This document shows, one piece after another, positions 54,079-64,000 of a stretch of 64,000 nt of DNA. Position numbers and translations under genes: made by a program. The stretch lies in NCBI GenBank assembly GCA_037126765.1, contig JBBCBC010000026.1, positions 13,566,418-13,630,417 of the forward strand. Reading direction: 5' to 3'. Position 1 is the first letter of the stretch; every line of letters starts with the position of its first letter. The notes beneath the pieces are model-generated. The model was not told where the DNA came from, did not search any database, and was given only the letters and a program-made list of their open reading frames with translations. The DNA comes from Stenogyne calaminthoides. Lineage: Eukaryota > Streptophyta > Magnoliopsida > Lamiales > Lamiaceae.

Positions 54079-55619
54079 GTTAGTGTCCTAGAGACAATCC
54101 ATTGTAAGGACATAATGCTCAGATAATATTCAGTATTGGTTTAATATTATTGTTTATTTAATATTAAATATATGGCGTTGCACTTATTAGAATATTATGT
54201 TTGATTGTTTGCATTTGTTCTTATTTGTGTTCCTCGAGTCATTGTTATCATTGGTGGTGAGAACTTCGGATGACTTAAGCGTGATTCTCAAATAGCCCCG
54301 ATCAAGGATCATCAAGAATGGGATATTGATGATGCAATGGAGATTGGTGTGTGATCTGCATCATACTCTTAGAGAGTGTAGTAAGATCTCACTTACTACG
54401 AGACACTAGGTATCTCACGATAGATGCACAAATACCTTAGAGGGTATTGGTATACCCACCCGAGCAACCGTTTGATGTAGTTCCACTATATGTGTCTATG
54501 GGTGTCTCGATTAGTGGGAAGCGATCGACACTCAGCTTTTCGACTTGAGGTCAATCACATACGACATGTGTGGAGTGATGAACTTTGACCATGATAATGC
54601 TTGCGCCCGTCCTCGTGAGTAGATATGGCTTGGATTGGGTTCATCACGAAGTGCATGTGCGTGGTAGTTGAGCCAAGAAAAGGATTCATTCCTCGAAGTG
54701 GATTTATAGAGAATACTCACCTTCTCATATTAATTGGATCAAAGTCATTGGCCAATGCACGTCAACTTGGACTTTGTGGCCAAGTGTGACATAAGTGATC
54801 AATTAATGATTAGAGATAAATCGATTAAGTTATTTGAATAGACACTTCATCATGTTCAAGACTAATCGAGTATTCGAGAATGAAAGGAGGAAATCGTAAT
54901 AGCCCGTGTTTAAGTTCTGGTATTTACACGTTTCTATAGCGTACCTCATATATTGAGAATGCGATTTATTATCTAGGGTTCAATTAAGGCCAGTTAGTTT
55001 GACTAATCGCTCGATATATGAGGGTCTATGGGTCACACAACAAGTAACCCCCATGTACGGATTATAGTTGGTTGATTAAGTATTAAAGTAGATTTAATAG
55101 TTAATTCATGGAGAATTAATAATATCTTAATTTAGAATTAATTATTATTACTATTTAATTAAATTAGATTTAATTAAATAGGAATCCCAAAATAATATTA
55201 TGGAGTATTATTGTAGGAAAATATCGGTATGGAAAAACATATCTTTGAGATATGCTTTGCAAGATTAGGAATTATCTTCCTAATAAAGATTGCTTAAGAT
55301 TTAAGTCGATCTCCCTATATATATGACATCCTGGGATTCATTATTTACTACAACAAGAAAACCTAGTTTCTCCATAAAATCTAGAATAAGAATTTTCCTA
55401 GCAAATTCCGTCTCAGATTCAATACTGGCAGATCTGTGCAAGTCTGTCTACGGGGATTACGTGGATACCATAGTTGAGAAATCGCCATCGAATCAACATG
55501 TAAGGTTTCTCGTTATGATTATTGTGTCGTTTATGCAATTATATGTTCATTGTTGGTGAACCTGTTTATTTCAAATTTATTACATGTATTACGTGTTTCG
55601 TGCCTCTAAATTCAACCCG
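54079..55619 (+). repeat. 5' LTR of element D
   Basis: Begins TGTTAGTGTCCTAGAGAC and ends near CAACCC before the primer site. About 1.54 kb, collinear with 4332-5863. Confidence 0.88.
55316..55324 (+). promoter_or_regulatory. TATA box of the LTR of D
   Basis: TATATATAT precedes GACATCC, as in E1. Confidence 0.5.
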
Positions 55620-55620
55620 A

Positions 55621-55632
55621 TGGTATCGAGCT
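55621..55632 (+). other. Primer binding site of element D
   Basis: TGGTATCGAGCT is the initiator-Met site TGGTATCAGAGCT with CAG read as CG. Confidence 0.7.
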
Positions 55633-57455
55633 TGGGCTCTTTAATATAATTGCTTTTGGTTTATTAAAATTAATTAATTTTTTAATAACCTAAGGGACGC
55701 AGTTCTTTTGAAGAAAGCCCCATATTTTATTTGACTCTCGGTTCCTTTGGGGCTTGTTGCTTTTGTCCCCAAAACCCAAATTAGGGTTTACCCCATTTGG
55801 GGTTTTCATCATTGCTCACTTAGCCTCACGGCCCGGCGGTGCTTTCTGTGCGTTGCCGTGGGCCGGTGCTAGGTGCCTTGCCTCGCGATGCGTGCGGAAG
55901 CCCACGGCGTGTGCTCACGGTTCTCCGTCGAGATTCGCCATGGCTCACGGTTCTCCTTTGCGATTCGCTCTCCCTATCTTTGTATCTATTCACGCGGTCT
56001 TATGGAAGTGATTTGAGACACGGCGATGTATGCCTTGATTGGCTTCAAAGCGGAGAGCCACCGGAATCGAGACTACTCAGTGGTGGGGCGCCACCGCTTC
56101 GTTCGTCTCTCGCAATCTGGTTTGGTTTCGAACTAGTCTTTGACCAAGGGCAGCCGGATCGGCTTCTTCATACCTTTCGTTCGCGACCGATGATCGCCCG
56201 CAAGCTGGGCTTGTCATCGGCGACTCGGGTCGGCTCGATTGGCGCGATCACCGCGTTGCGATCTACTATTTTGTTGCCTCCGTTTCTTCGAACATTGAAT
56301 CTGGACATTTTGTTTTGGTTCTTAGTTTGACTTAATGGGTTAATTGATTGGATCAATAGTGATGAAACTGAAATTCTGGAATTTGGCTGATTTGTGTGTT
56401 GAAATTTTCGGATTAGATTCGATTTGGAAAGGGTGATGATGTAGGAGGGTTGTTTTGCAAATTCGATTTAAAACAGGCCCTCCCGTGTAAATTTTGGAAA
56501 TTGCACCTGAGCCCCGAGAATAAAATAAAATAATAAACAAATTAAATTGGATTTTTAATTAAGTTTAAAATTCTGAAAAGGAATTGGTTGAACCAAAAAC
56601 CAAAATTCAATTAATTAGTTTAAAATTCTGAAAAGGAATTGGTTGGACTTAAAGTTTATTTTAAAAGAAGATTTATTAAAACCCACTATTAACTTGTTTA
56701 CACATTTAAATTAGTTAAACTCGTTTTATGGACCGCATTATAACTGTTTAGGTAGGCGGCACCCAAATATTTGTCGGACTTTGTTAAATGCTTGGTTAGA
56801 CGGCACCCAATTATTTGTTAGTCCGTGTGCATCATGTTTGGGTAGACGACGCCCGTAATTGCTCAAATATGACTTAGATATCATGATGGATCTCGATTAA
56901 GCAATTAATACCCCGCCTTTGAAAACGTTCCTCACTAAAATATGGTTTTCTCATTAATTTGATAAGATGTCTTCCATCAAAATTAAAAGTAAACCGGAGA
57001 TTTCGTTTCAATGAGTACTTAAAGGCCCTCGTCTTTTGCTAGGATCTACATCTAACGAGACTTTTATAGGGACATGAAATGTCTGCGCTTGATGGTTGTA
57101 AACCAACTTAACTTTGTTTCGCTAGCCCTAGCGGGGAACAAAGGGTAAGTGACATCAGTCGAACTAGGTTCGACAAACAAGGATTTACATTTTTGCAATT
57201 GGTTTGGAGACCTACCAGTTATGCCATTGTAATGATCAACCCTCGCTGGGATTATGATGGTAGTAATGTGGATCCTAGTCCATTATGATTTATATTAGAT
57301 ATAAATTCGTACTTTTCCGATGAGGTCGTTAGGTATGTGAAAATAATGGAAACAAAATAAATTTTAAGGCCATATTTATTTTGATTACTGAATATTGATC
57401 ATAGGAATTATGTGTTTTAATTCCCATTTTATTTTATTTCTCTAGGATTGTTGAA
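55633..57455 (+). other. Untranslated leader of element D
   Basis: Collinear with the E1 leader. It includes a GC-rich part (55820-56260) whose short overlapping frames are not conserved in E1. Confidence 0.55.
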
Positions 57456-58250
57456 ATGAATAACTTGTCATTGAGAAGCGTTTTGGAAACGAACAAATTG
57501 GTTGGGCCAACCTTTCTCGACCGGGCAATCAAACGTTAGTTTATTGCTCGAGCAAGAGAAGATTGAGTCGTGTTGGACACGCCAATCCTCGCTACCGGGA
57601 GGCTGGGTGCAAGAGTATGAGGGGTTTGATCTTGAGGAGTCTCAAAAAGAAGCATCAAGTGGATCTTTCCCTAGGCTCAGTTTGTTATGCTACTCCGGAT
57701 GACTCCCGAGTTGCAAAGGCAGCATGAGAGGATGCTTCCCTTCGAGATGATCAAGCAGCTGAAGGATCTCTTTTGATTACGAATCGAGGTGATGAGAGAT
57801 CTGTTTAGATCTGGGATGACCGAGGAGGGAAGGTTTTTCCTCATGTGTTGAAGATGATTGGGCTGATCGAGAAACTTGGTCATTTGGGCACTAAGCTCAA
57901 TACCAACGTTGCTGTTTATGCCATTCTTTAGTCATTTTCCCGATTCATATTCAAGTTTAAATGGTAAACTTTAATATGAATAAAACCGAATAGACTATGC
58001 ATTGCATAACATGCTAAAGACTTTTGAGTCTTCCTTTGCTAAGGAAAAGCCGGTTACTCATGGTGAGTGCCTCTACTTCCTCTGCTCGAAAAGGAAACAA
58101 AGCCCGAAGGGCAAGGCAAAGAAAGGCTCTAAGCCAAGCTCCTTAAGCCCAAAGGTGGGATTCAAAAGAAGGAGAGGGTGGACAAGGATGTATGCCTCCA
58201 CTTTGAGCGAAGGGCATTGGAAGAAGGACGAAGGTTCTAGCAATTGAAAA
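57456..58250 (+). pseudogene. gag of element D (broken)
   Basis: ATG at 57456 begins MNNLSLRSVLETNKLVG, then stops within 30 codons. LLLEQEKIESCW (57550-57590) continues in another frame. A basic region and a degraded zinc knuckle with EGHWKKD lie at about 58206-58227. Matches E1 gag. Confidence 0.65.
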
Positions 58251-58500
58251 AAGACACAAGGTGTCTCGACCTCACAGAACTGGGTATGTTTGTTATTGAG
58301 ATAAACATGTCCACAAATGATACTAACTCTTTGGGTATTAGATATCTGGGTTGTGGCTCACACATTTGTACTAATGTGCGGGGTCTCAAGCATAGCAGGC
58401 GATTAGGGTTAGTGAAGTCTCATTTTGCTGGGAATGGATCAAGAGTTCTTCTTTGAACTTGTTGACACTTATGTTTTAGATTTACCCTCTGGTTTTAGAC
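58251..58500 (+). pseudogene. Protease remnant of element D
   Basis: GCGSHICTNVRGLKHSRR near 58350-58400 is the region after the active-site Asp of copia protease. The Asp itself falls at a frameshift (LDIWV in another frame). Confidence 0.6.
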
Positions 58501-59050
58501 TTGAACCCCGATAATTGTTATTTTACTCCTTCTATTACCCGCAACATTATTTCTATTCCTATGTTAGATATTGAAGGTTTTTCCTTCCATTTTGCAAATA
58601 ATAATTGTTATTTTGTGCTTAATGGTGATTTGTATGGAAATGCTCCTTTATTAAATGGCTTATATTTGTTGCATTATGAACACAATATTCTTAATATACA
58701 AAACAAAATTCACTCAAACACAAGAATCATGAAAACAAGACTTACTTGTGGCATTGCGAGACTTGGTCATGCAAATGGGAAAAGAATTGCAAGGTTAAGA
58801 AAGTTAGACTACTTAACCCCATTCGACTTTGAGTCTTATGGTAATTGCGAATCTTGTCTCAAGGGCAAGATGATCAACAAACACTTTTCTGGTAAAGGGT
58901 TCGTACCAAAGAAGTTCTAGAGTTGATCCACAGTGATGTTTGTGGACCACTGCCCACTCTAGCTAGGTGTCAATTTGGCTACTTAATAACTTTCACTAAC
59001 GATTTCTCTAGATTTGGGTATGTGTATCTAATGAAACACAAGTTCGAATC
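58501..59050 (+). pseudogene. GAG-pre-integrase and integrase start of element D
   Basis: The clean 140-codon frame 58501-58920 has MLDIEGFSFHFANNNCYFVL, LGHANGKRIARLRKLDYL and NCESCLKGKM. It therefore contains the His-Cys-Cys part of the integrase zinc site (the first His lies near TCGIARLGH). After one frameshift, 58911-59048 carries HSDVCGPLPTLA with the first catalytic Asp and FTNDFSRFGYVYLMKHK. The reading ends where the LTR of element C starts. Confidence 0.8.
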
Positions 59051-59204
59051 AGTTGAGAGATGAATTTAATAAAGAAGATTTTGATTAGATCCCAAAACCC
59101 CTGAGTATGACATGTTCAGGATAATCTTGATAGATGAGTCGATTCAAAGAGTGTTCGGGGATTCTCGCACCATGTATAGTCGTGAGAGATAGATCAAAGT
59201 TAGA

Positions 59205-59480
59205 TTCTCAAGATTCTCAAGACTCAAAGTAGAAGTTTATGAAGCTGGATGTTTCAAAGATGAAATCGAGAAATCAAGACTCAAGATGAAATCGAGAAAT
59301 CAAGACTCAAAGATGAGATCGGAAATCAAGACTCAAGATGAGATCGAGAAATCAAGATTCGTGATGTAAATCGAGAATCAAGACTCAAAGATATCGGTGA
59401 GAGAAATCAAGACTCGAAGACACCGAAGACTCGTAAGACTCAAGACACCTAAGACCTCAAGATAATGAATACAAAGGATA
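59205..59480 (+). repeat. Purine-rich repeats in the U3 of LTR C
   Basis: Units AATCAAGACTCAAGATGAGA-like and GAAGACTC-like, in the same place as in the LTRs of A. Confidence 0.75.
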
Positions 59481-59967
59481 TCAAGGCATAGTTTTCAAGA
59501 CTTCAAGAATTCATTGCTCGAGATAACCTGAATGTTCCGAGACACTGAAAAATATCTATCTTACAAACCGAGAAAACTCATATACACAAAAAAATAGATA
59601 TTGCCCAAGACATTCACATGCAGACAAAAGGAACTAAAACTAAGTGTTGTTAAGGTTATATTACTCAGAGATATTGACCAAAAAGAGCCGTTATGTTTGT
59701 CTACATTTACTGAAGACAAGAGCCAATCAGAAGAAGACAAAGTACTTTTCATACGACCTTTGAAAGCGACAGTCAAGTCAAGCATGTCAAGAATCTTATG
59801 TTCTGATGCAAAAAAATGATGGGATTTGCATGAAAAGCATATTGCCTAAAACATGCAAGGGAGTTTCAAACCTTAAAAATAGCCGTTCATCACACACAAT
59901 AAGAGGAAACTCATGAAGCTATCTCTTCCAACGGATAGTTTTTTCAAGAGTGACCTTGGTGACTGCC

Positions 59968-59975
59968 TATAAATA
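59968..59975 (+). promoter_or_regulatory. TATA box of LTR C
   Basis: TATAAATA in GCCTATAAATACTTGTGACC. Confidence 0.65.
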
Positions 59976-60276
59976 CTTGTGACCCTCTACATTGAAGGTT
60001 ACGGGAAATTTGTAAGCACTCAAGAGCTCAAACTTATTATTGCAAGTTGGAGCACTCAAAAACCCAAGAATTTCCCAAGTGCTTTACATTGAAGAGAGCT
60101 CATTCACTAAGCCTAGTTTTGATAAGATATATCCAAAGCTTATTAGAGATATCTTAGCCTTTGCATTGTACTTAATTGTAAAGGATATCTCATCCTAGTT
60201 GGAAACCAACCAAGAAACCCCAAACCCTTTGTAAGGTAGTTTGAGTGTGATTGTTGGTGAGTTGGAGTTGTAAAGA

Positions 60277-60443
60277 GTTAGTAAACTACATTGAGGTAGT
60301 CAGAAAACTCTAGAGAAGAAGTGAGTAAACTATCTAGATAGTCAGAAAGCTTGTGTGTGTTTTGAGTAAGTAAACTACAGAGGTAATCAGAAAGCTCAAA
60401 GTAGAAAGGTTAGTAAACTACATTGAGGTGGTCAGAAAACCTT
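60277..60443 (+). repeat. 45-bp tandem repeats in LTR C
   Basis: Four GTTAGTAAACTAC...GAGGT.GTCAGAAA units as in A. Confidence 0.8.
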
Positions 60444-60961
60444 AGGAAGTGGTTAAGGAATTTCTCTGAAGGTCAGAGAGAGTGGACGTAGGAGCTTGAG
60501 TCTCTGAACCACTATAACTTGCTGTGTTATTTGCTTTCTGTACTACTTTGATTATCTGTTGCATATCTTTAACTGAAATCATATTTTCACTGATATTCAG
60601 TTGGAATCAATCCACTGAACTTGCATCTAAATGAATCACAGCCTTAATCACTATTCCTTTAAAAGGAAGGTTTTCAGCAAAGCTTAAAATGAGTATAAAC
60701 TTAGGGCCAACCATTCCGCACATCTGAGTAGCTATCCAGCATTTCGGGATCTCTGGCTTCGAGGGGCTCGGTTGGGATTATCCGAGGTGATAGCGGCTTC
60801 GAGGATCATTGTCTCGGAGTAGACTTTGACTTCGAGCGATCAGGCTTCTCGGGGCAAATCATCGGGAACAACGACCCATCTGACCTCAGTGAAGAAAAGT
60901 TTTAAAATTCACTAAACACGTGTATTCCCCCCATACATGTGTAAGACTCGTTAGCACCGGG

Positions 60962-61080
60962 ACCAACAAGTGGTATCAGATCAGGAGTTCAAAAGGTTCA
61001 CTAATTTCAGAGTGACCACACCGAATCGATCTATTTTAAAACTCATCTCGATCCGATACCAACAAGTGGTATCAGAGCAG
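60962..61080 (+). other. Two primer binding sites, 96 bp apart
   Basis: ACCAACAAGTGGTATCAGA occurs at 60962-60980 and again at 61058-61076. The first follows the LTR end directly. The second continues GCAGTGG, the better match to the initiator-Met site. Confidence 0.85.
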
Positions 61081-61188
61081 TGGTTCAACTTGACCACCTG
61101 CTTTGTTGACCATAATCTTATTTGATAAAAGATTCTTGTGGTCTACTGAACAGATCTATTTGCTGAAATCTTAAAAGGCCCAGACATC

Positions 61189-62475
61189 ATGCCTTCTAAG
61201 AAATTTCCAATGTTCTCAGTTGAGAGCTATGATTTGTGGAGATTAAGAATGCAGACTCACCTGTATTCTAAGCATGAAAGAATGTGGAGAGTGGTTTCTG
61301 AAGGACCATTCCAATTCACTGTTGTGAATCACAGAGTTACTGAAAATGAGAGAAATGATCCTGAATTTGAATTTCCAAAGTCTGATGATCAACTTACTCC
61401 TGATGAGAGGAAGTTAGTCAATCTTGACTATATTGCCAAAGATACTTTATATAACACTATTGATGATGGTGTTATGGGAATGATTTCTCATTGTAATACT
61501 GCCAAAGAAATATGGGACACACTTGCTGTAATGTGCCAAGGCACAGATCATATTAAAGAAAACAAACTTTCTTCTTTATTGGAAAGTTTGATAGTTTTGA
61601 AATGGAAGATGGTGAATCTATTGACAAACTGGAAGTCAGATTCACTAGTATAATGAATGATCTGAATGCTCTTGGAAAGAGATACCCACAAAGAGAAGAA
61701 CATTGAAAATTCTTGGGGACTATCTAAGAAATGGGATATTCATGCGAAGGGTGATTGAAAACACCAAAAATATTGATTCAATGCCATACCAACAAGTCTT
61801 CTCCGAAATTTGAAGGCTTATGAGTTTTGTGATTGATAAGAAATCAAAGAAAGGCGGCAAAAGAAAGATGATTCTTCATCTATTAAAAATGTGGCTTTCA
61901 AAGCCAAGGAAAAATCCTGTAAGACTAGATAGTCTGAGAACTCACTTACCAAAAATCAGGATGAGCTAGAGGATAAGCTAGTACTGATGGCAAGGAGGTT
62001 TGAAAGGCTTAATAGTAGATATGGAAAATATAAAAATATTACGGGAATCACAGTACCGGAGAGACTCAAAAGAGGACGGATCCAATTGAGAAAAGAAAGG
62101 ACTGAAAGTTCAAGGATCTTCATCCAAAAAGAAGGACTCCAAGACTAAGGAGGAAAGTGATCAGGATGATGATGCCAACCGATGCTACAACTGCCAAAAG
62201 AAAGGTCATTTTCAATATGACCGCCCCGAGCTAAGTCTTAAGGAGAGAAAAGAAAAGGCAAGCAAAGAGAGACAAGAAGTTCTTTGAGCAAGAAAGCCAT
62301 GATTGCGCAGAGGAAGAAGAACATTACGAAGAAGGTTCCACTCTTGGATGAGATGTTCTCGATATAGTGGCAATGATGACATCCATCCTAATGGCCGGGA
62401 GGAGGTAAATTCTTCTATCTCTCGTTGTTGCTCCTACACAAGCACATGAGTTGTCAAGTTCTACTGTAAATAGTC
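61189..62475 (+). pseudogene. gag of element C
   Basis: ATG 61189 opens 154 clean codons: MPSKKFPMFSVESYDLWRLR, then LVNLDYIAKDTLYNTIDDGV and SHCNTAKEIWDTLAVMCQG, the UBN2-type core of SIRE gag. A frameshift near 61570-61590 ends this frame. Later parts are readable in other frames, with a zinc knuckle CYNCQKKGHFQYD near 62188-62226 whose last cysteine reads as arginine. This is the best-preserved gag in the window. Confidence 0.85.
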
Positions 62476-63590
62476 AATTTGACCTGATGGATTCTTTTGA
62501 GAGTCTTATGAAGGACTATGCCGTGTTACAAGAATCTGGCCGAATGAAACTTAAGAGCGAGAACAAAGAATCGATCACGAGAATCTAAAGTGGAAAGACT
62601 CTAAGAGTGCTGAGATCACTTCTCAATTGATGGGAACTACTGATGAACTAGATGTTCTGAAAGTACAACTCTCAGAGAAAGAGATGTTGATAGAGACCCT
62701 AAATGGAAAATTAGAGAAATCCACTAAGGAGATTCAGCTTATCAAAAATCGAGTTCAATGACCTCTCCGAGAAGCATGAAACTCTAAAAGATGTGAGGAT
62801 AGTCTTGTAGAAAGCTAGCTCTATTGAATTCTGCATCTAAAGTGATAGATGAAATTCGAGTTATCAAAGACCTGCCACTATAAAAGCTGGATTTGGATAC
62901 ATTTCAGGGGGAACCTCACAAGGTCATCTGAATGCTGCTTCTAGTAGTACAAAGACTGTCTTTGTTAAACAAGTGGCACCTAATCTTCAGACTGAAGAAA
63001 TGCCCAAAGTTTAAGACAAGGGAAAAGGACCTATGGTTCGAGAAAAAACCTGATGTTGTTCGGGAAAAAGCCTGGACCTCGTGAAAAGGCTAGAAAAACC
63101 CGACCACTCAAAGAGGGAAATTTTCGAGCCAAGACTTCAAAGCCTCAAAGCTAAGAATACAAACCTCAAGAGATCTCAAGACCAAATCAAAGAGGAATTT
63201 TCGGAAGAGAAACACTCAACAGAGACATTCTCAACCCGAAAAGACCAAGTCCTCGACATTGAAAGAAGACCCCAATTTCAAAGACAGTAACCCAAACCCT
63301 ACTTGCCTAAGGGTAAATGTTTCTTGAACCCAAGTCAAAAGAGACAAAGACCAGCTGCACAAAAGCTAAAACACTGGAACAAAAGGCCCGTACCCAAGAA
63401 AAACTCTAAGGCTCATGTTCATGCTAAGGCTGGCACTCATACACAGGATACTGCTAAGGCACCTAGAGTGGTGAATGTGTATGTAGATGTTTATGGGAGA
63501 CAAATCACCCACTCTAAAGTAATTAGAGTTGTTAAAGCGATTTGGATTCCAAAAGGTACAGTAAACTAACTGGTAGGACCACTACACCAA
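62476..63590 (+). pseudogene. gag-pol linker of element C with coiled-coil-like segment
   Basis: DSFESLMKDYAVLQESGRMK near 62490-62545 and LSEKEMLIETLNGKLEKSTK near 62670-62730 look like coiled coil. 63081-63290 and 63303-63569 are highly basic and end VNVYVDVYGRQITHSKVIRV near 63472-63530. Matches 31196-32290 in A. Confidence 0.6.
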
Positions 63591-63895
63591 ATGGGTACCA
63601 CAGAATCGATCTTCTTTTCCAGGAAAGACAAGAAGCAAAGGGAAATTTGAATGAAGACATCATAGCCCTGATGAAAGGAGAGTCTGAGATGTCATTGTTG
63701 GATGAGATGAATTTCTTCTTGGACTTCAGGAGAAACATCTAAGGAAGAAATCTTTATCAGAGATCATATTGAGAAGAAAGATATCAGGATGGAGAAGATT
63801 CATACTGATAAACAAAGAGCCGATATCTTGACTAAACCTTTGGTCAATCAAGATTTCGTGAACTATCGCTTGAATTAGGGATGTTCGATCTAGGG
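63591..63895 (+). pseudogene. Residual RT scrap and RNase H end of element C
   Basis: After the deletion junction (about 63590-63670), SEMSLLDEMNFFLDF resembles the late RT motif of A (MNFFLGLQV). EHIEKKDIRMEKIHTDKQRA-like sequence follows, then DILTKPLV and a stop. From 63896 the spacer after pol matches 35757 onward. Confidence 0.7.
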
Positions 63896-64000
63896 GTATA
63901 GAAAGAAATCAAAAATTGAAGGTTTTCGGATGCATGAAGTTTTCTCGGGATTTTACTTGAGAAACTTCGGGATAAAATTGAAATCTTGAAATATGAGTCT

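Larger units (their letters stand above)
54079..59050 (+). mobile_element. Copia element D (Tork-like), interrupted by element C
   Basis: Same family as E1: 5' LTR 54079-55619, primer site, leader, gag, protease, pre-integrase, and an integrase that stops at 59050 where the LTR of element C begins. It inserted into the RT of gypsy F; GTAAG before the LTR may be its target duplication. The 3' half should lie beyond element C, outside the window. Confidence 0.85.
59051..60968 (+). repeat. 5' LTR of element C
   Basis: Starts near GTTGAGAGATGAATTTAAT (first bases of TGTTGGGAG altered) and ends GGGACCAACA. About 1.92 kb, shorter than the LTRs of A mostly in the purine repeats and near 60735-60770. 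Confidence 0.88.
59051..64000 (+). mobile_element. SIRE-type copia element C, 5' part, internally deleted
   Basis: The 5' LTR 59051-60968 matches the LTRs of element A and the internal DNA matches A from gag on. Most of protease, integrase and RT is missing: the sequence passes from the gag-pol linker (to about 63590) into a short RT-like scrap (SEMSLLDEMNFFLD near 63685) and straight to the end of RNase H (DILTKPLV near 63825). The element continues past the window end. Confidence 0.85.

Noticed and set aside
1..64000. tRNA, rRNA, riboswitch or bacterial-type system
   Set aside because: No cloverleaf, rRNA or operon-like arrangement is recognised; the only tRNA-like signals are the primer sites and a possible SINE head.

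Overview
This window is nuclear DNA from a flowering plant, most likely a eudicot; I cannot name the species. The evidence is plant Ty1-copia and Ty3-gypsy retrotransposons with initiator-Met tRNA primer sites, plant MITEs, a MuDR-type transposase gene with GT-AG introns, and low gene density. Almost everything is transposable-element DNA, and most coding regions are broken. There is one run of 500 Ns (14250-14749).

Layout. 1-4331: AT-rich DNA with two MITE-like elements and one F-box-like (FBD) remnant. 4332-10570: a decayed Tork-type copia element on + (E1) with a 5' LTR and pieces of gag, integrase, RT and RNase H. 11192-12705: an LTR of the same family on - (R), with some internal DNA up to about 13050. 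13053-14250: an unrecognised open frame and a 43-45 bp tandem array up to the gap. 14750-22500: LTR fragments, a Stowaway-like MITE, A-rich arrays and a small gene-like island. 22546-47659: what I read as one Mutator-like element (MULE) carrying a decayed Ulp1-protease-family gene (+), a small GRF zinc-finger/membrane-anchor gene (+) and a MuDR transposase gene (-, four exons). It is split by a 15-kb SIRE-type copia element (A, 27647-42613) flanked by the target duplication ACCAT. 47660-49740: degenerate repeats and a foldback element. 49740-64000: a three-level nest, in which a Tat-lineage gypsy element (F, -) is interrupted in RT at 54079 by a second Tork copia (D, +), itself interrupted in integrase at 59051 by a second SIRE-type element (C, +) that runs off the window.

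The most likely complete cellular-style gene is the GRF zinc-finger ORF at 43630-43992. The transposase gene at 44486-47127 is nearly readable.

Comparing repeat copies shows a systematic artefact: CTG and CAG sites in some copies read as CG or CGG in others. These are CHG sites, which plants methylate in transposons, so many frameshifts here are probably base-calling errors at methylated cytosines and not real mutations. Pseudogene calls should be read with that in mind.
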